Source of the DNA: Candidatus Aminicenantota bacterium
GTDB taxonomy: Bacteria > Acidobacteriota > Aminicenantia > Aminicenantales > UBA4085
Reading direction: 5' to 3'
Length of the DNA stretch: 56,805 bases
Assembly (NCBI GenBank): GCA_026393895.1
Contig: JAPKZG010000053.1
Location: 1 to 56,805, forward strand
The position numbers and the translations under genes were made by a program. Of the stretch, positions 55,162-56,805 are shown piece by piece. The notes under the pieces were generated by a model. The model was not told where the DNA came from, did no database searches, and saw nothing but the letters and a program-made list of their open reading frames with translations. Position 1 is the stretch's first letter. Every line of letters begins with the position of its first letter.

Positions 55162-56624
55162 AACTCTCCGAACTCCTGAACGGACTTTCGGTCGCTTCCC
55201 TCGAAGGCGATCCGGAGGTCGATATCCTCGGATTGGCCTATTCCTCCACCGATGTCCACCCAGGCTTTCTTTTCGCCGCCTGGAAGGGCGCCCTCCGGGA
55301 CGGAATCGATTTCGTCGACGACGCCGTCCGGCGCGGAGCGGTCGCCGTCCTTTCGGACCGCCCCAGGCCCGAAAATCTGGATGTCGCCTGGGTCCGGGTC
55401 TTCGATCCCCGCGAAGCCCTGGCCTTGAGCGCGGCTAATTTCTACGACCATCCCGCTTACAAAATGAAACTCGTGGGAATCACCGGAACCAAGGGCAAAA
55501 CCACGATCTCCTACATTCTTGAATCCATCCTTCAACAGGCGGGATTCGCCGTCGGCGTCATCGGGACGATCTCCCACCGCGGGCCGGGATTCGAGTTCAA
55601 CGCGGTCCGGACGACCCCCGAGTCGGTCGATCTCCAGCACATGCTCAAGGAGATGGTCGACCGGGGCGTCACCCACTGCATCATGGAAGTCTCATCCCAT
55701 TCCCTCGAATTGAAACGGGTCGCCGGAATCGGCTTCGACGTCGCCATGTTCACCAACCTCTCGGGCGAACACCTCGATTTTCACCACACGATGGAAGACT
55801 ACTTCGCCGCGAAGAGAAAACTTTTCGCCCTCAACACGAAAAAAAGAACGGCGGTCGTCAACCAGGATGATCCCTGGGGCCGGCGCCTCATCGCCGAGCT
55901 TCCGATGAGCACCGTTACCTTCGGGTTCGAACCGGCAGCCCTGGTCCGGGCCGAGCGGGCGAAATTCAGCGGGGCCGGGATCGAAGCGTCGGTCAAATAC
56001 CCCGGCGGCCAGATGATCCTGACGTCCCCCCTGGCCGGAAAACACAACCTGTCCAACCTTCTGGCCTCCTTTGCCGCAGCCATGGCCCTGGGCGTCCCCG
56101 TCGCCGTGATCAAGGACGGGATCGCCGGGCTCCGCCAGATTCCGGGACGTTTTGAAAAAGTGGACAACGACCGCGGCTTCCACATCATCGTCGATTACGC
56201 CCATACCGACGCCTCCCTTCAGAGCCTGCTGGAGACCGTCCGGGACCTCAAGCCGGCCCGGATCGTCCTGGTCTTCGGGGCCGGCGGCGACCGGGACAAA
56301 GCGAAACGCCCCCGGATGGGGGAAGTCGCGGCCCGCTACGCCGATTGGACCTTCCTGACGACGGACAATCCCCGCACCGAGGACCCGGCCTCGATTCTCG
56401 CCCAAATCGAGATGGGATTCGTTTCCGCCGACTGCAAAAAATACAGCGTCGTACCGGACCGCCGCGAGGCCATCGCCCAGGCGCTGGTTTCGGCCGGAAA
56501 AGGCGACTTCGTCGTCTTGGCCGGAAAAGGCCATGAGACGACCCAAACAGCCGGAACGACGATCGTTCCTTTCAGCGACGCCGAGGTCGCCCGGGAGATT
56601 CTCAAAACGATGGAGACGAAATAG
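55158..56624 (+). CDS. murE: UDP-MurNAc-L-Ala-D-Glu:meso-diaminopimelate ligase
   Basis: The 488-residue Mur ligase has the ATP loop 'GITGTKGKTTISYIL', the middle-domain 'MEVSSHSLELKRVAGI' and 'NLSGEHLDFHHTMEDYFAAK' with the Lys that is carbamylated in this family. The C-terminal 'TTDNPRTEDPASI' carries the DNPR signature for meso-diaminopimelate in place of lysine. It thus points to a Gram-negative-type A1gamma peptidoglycan. It overlaps the PBP gene by 4 bp. Confidence 0.95.
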   Translation: MKLSELLNGLSVASLEGDPEVDILGLAYSSTDVHPGFLFAAWKGALRDGIDFVDDAVRRGAVAVLSDRPRPENLDVAWVRVFDPREALALSAANFYDHPAYKMKLVGITGTKGKTTISYILESILQQAGFAVGVIGTISHRGPGFEFNAVRTTPESVDLQHMLKEMVDRGVTHCIMEVSSHSLELKRVAGIGFDVAMFTNLSGEHLDFHHTMEDYFAAKRKLFALNTKKRTAVVNQDDPWGRRLIAELPMSTVTFGFEPAALVRAERAKFSGAGIEASVKYPGGQMILTSPLAGKHNLSNLLASFAAAMALGVPVAVIKDGIAGLRQIPGRFEKVDNDRGFHIIVDYAHTDASLQSLLETVRDLKPARIVLVFGAGGDRDKAKRPRMGEVAARYADWTFLTTDNPRTEDPASILAQIEMGFVSADCKKYSVVPDRREAIAQALVSAGKGDFVVLAGKGHETTQTAGTTIVPFSDAEVAREILKTMETK

Positions 56625-56626
56625 CC

Positions 56627-56805
56627 ATGGCCCGTCTTCGCGCCGCCGAGATCGCCGCCGCCACCGGAGGCACTCTGGTCCAGGGCGACCGCACGGCGGT
56701 CTTCTCTTCGTTCAGCATCGACTCCCGGACGATCGTATCCGGCGGGCTCTTTTTCGCCGTCATCGCCCAGCGCGACGGCCACGATTTCGTCTCGGCCGCG
56801 GCCGC
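56627..56805 (+). CDS. murF: UDP-MurNAc-tripeptide--D-Ala-D-Ala ligase, N-terminal fragment
   Basis: The frame from ATG 56627 runs off the right edge with 59 codons visible. 'RAAEIAAATGG' and 'FSIDSRTIVSGGLFFAV' match the uridine-binding N-domain of MurF. It begins 2 bp after murE, in the usual order. Confidence 0.85.
   Translation, partial: MARLRAAEIAAATGGTLVQGDRTAVFSSFSIDSRTIVSGGLFFAVIAQRDGHDFVSAAA

Overview
The window looks like chromosome from a GC-rich diderm bacterium of the Acidobacteriota / Candidatus Aminicenantes type. This is inference. It rests on an outer-membrane gene set (TolC-like channel, TonB-dependent receptor with a carboxypeptidase-regulatory N-domain, LpxC), a murein cluster whose MurE carries the DNPR signature of meso-diaminopimelate ligases, and many secreted M14 and M28 metallopeptidases. 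No 16S gene is present to settle the taxonomy. Genes are densely packed and frequently overlap by ATGA.

Layout. 1-10.9 kb: a truncated TolC-family channel, a secreted M14 peptidase, a PPDK-like protein without the usual PEP-binding barrel, a giant hybrid histidine kinase with 14 propeller repeats, and a small unknown protein. 11-18.6 kb: a TonB-dependent receptor converges on a minus-strand envelope run transcribed lpxC, TPR gene, glmU, glmS. 18.7-24 kb: larB, dnaG, rpoD, a tRNA(CAU) and a zinc-ribbon gene that lacks its N-terminus. 24-34.5 kb, minus strand: gyrB-gyrA, a FHA-GAF-nucleotidyl cyclase overlapping a Ser/Thr kinase, and a broken long-chain acyl-CoA synthetase. 34.8-49.4 kb: a TGS GTPase, M28 peptidase, cyclophilin, small membrane protein, second M28 peptidase, M23 peptidase, Nudix hydrolase, a PaaK/CapK-like adenylating enzyme, a tandem M14 pair (one apparently inactive), murI and a second M23 peptidase. 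49.4-51.4 kb: a small accessory island with a RelE/ParE toxin and RHH-like antitoxin, a small conserved unknown, and an AbiEii nucleotidyltransferase with a small partner. 51.7 kb to the right edge: the start of a division/cell-wall cluster, mraZ-rsmH-ftsL-PBP-murE-murF, with a consensus promoter and a three-box MraZ operator.

The genes fit an envelope-building, peptide-degrading cell. GlmS and GlmU supply UDP-GlcNAc for LpxC and for peptidoglycan. MurI, MurE, MurF, the PBP and the M23 enzymes make and remodel murein. The M14 and M28 enzymes and the cyclophilin carry signal peptides and probably work in the periplasm or outside. Housekeeping information genes (dnaG-rpoD, gyrBA) sit between these blocks.

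The most unusual points are: three dispersed ~78-bp palindromic elements with shared ends, one lying in the larB promoter; a GlmU whose uridylyltransferase active site is eroded; a nonsense codon at codon 4 of the FHA-cyclase behind an otherwise ideal promoter and SD; an acyl-CoA synthetase with an internal deletion and frameshift; a zinc-ribbon gene truncated exactly at the 3' end of a tRNA; an active/inactive M14 pair; and several genes whose -10 box lies 6-7 bp before the start codon, suggesting leaderless mRNAs. I saw no CRISPR array, no complete insertion sequence and no clear phage region.
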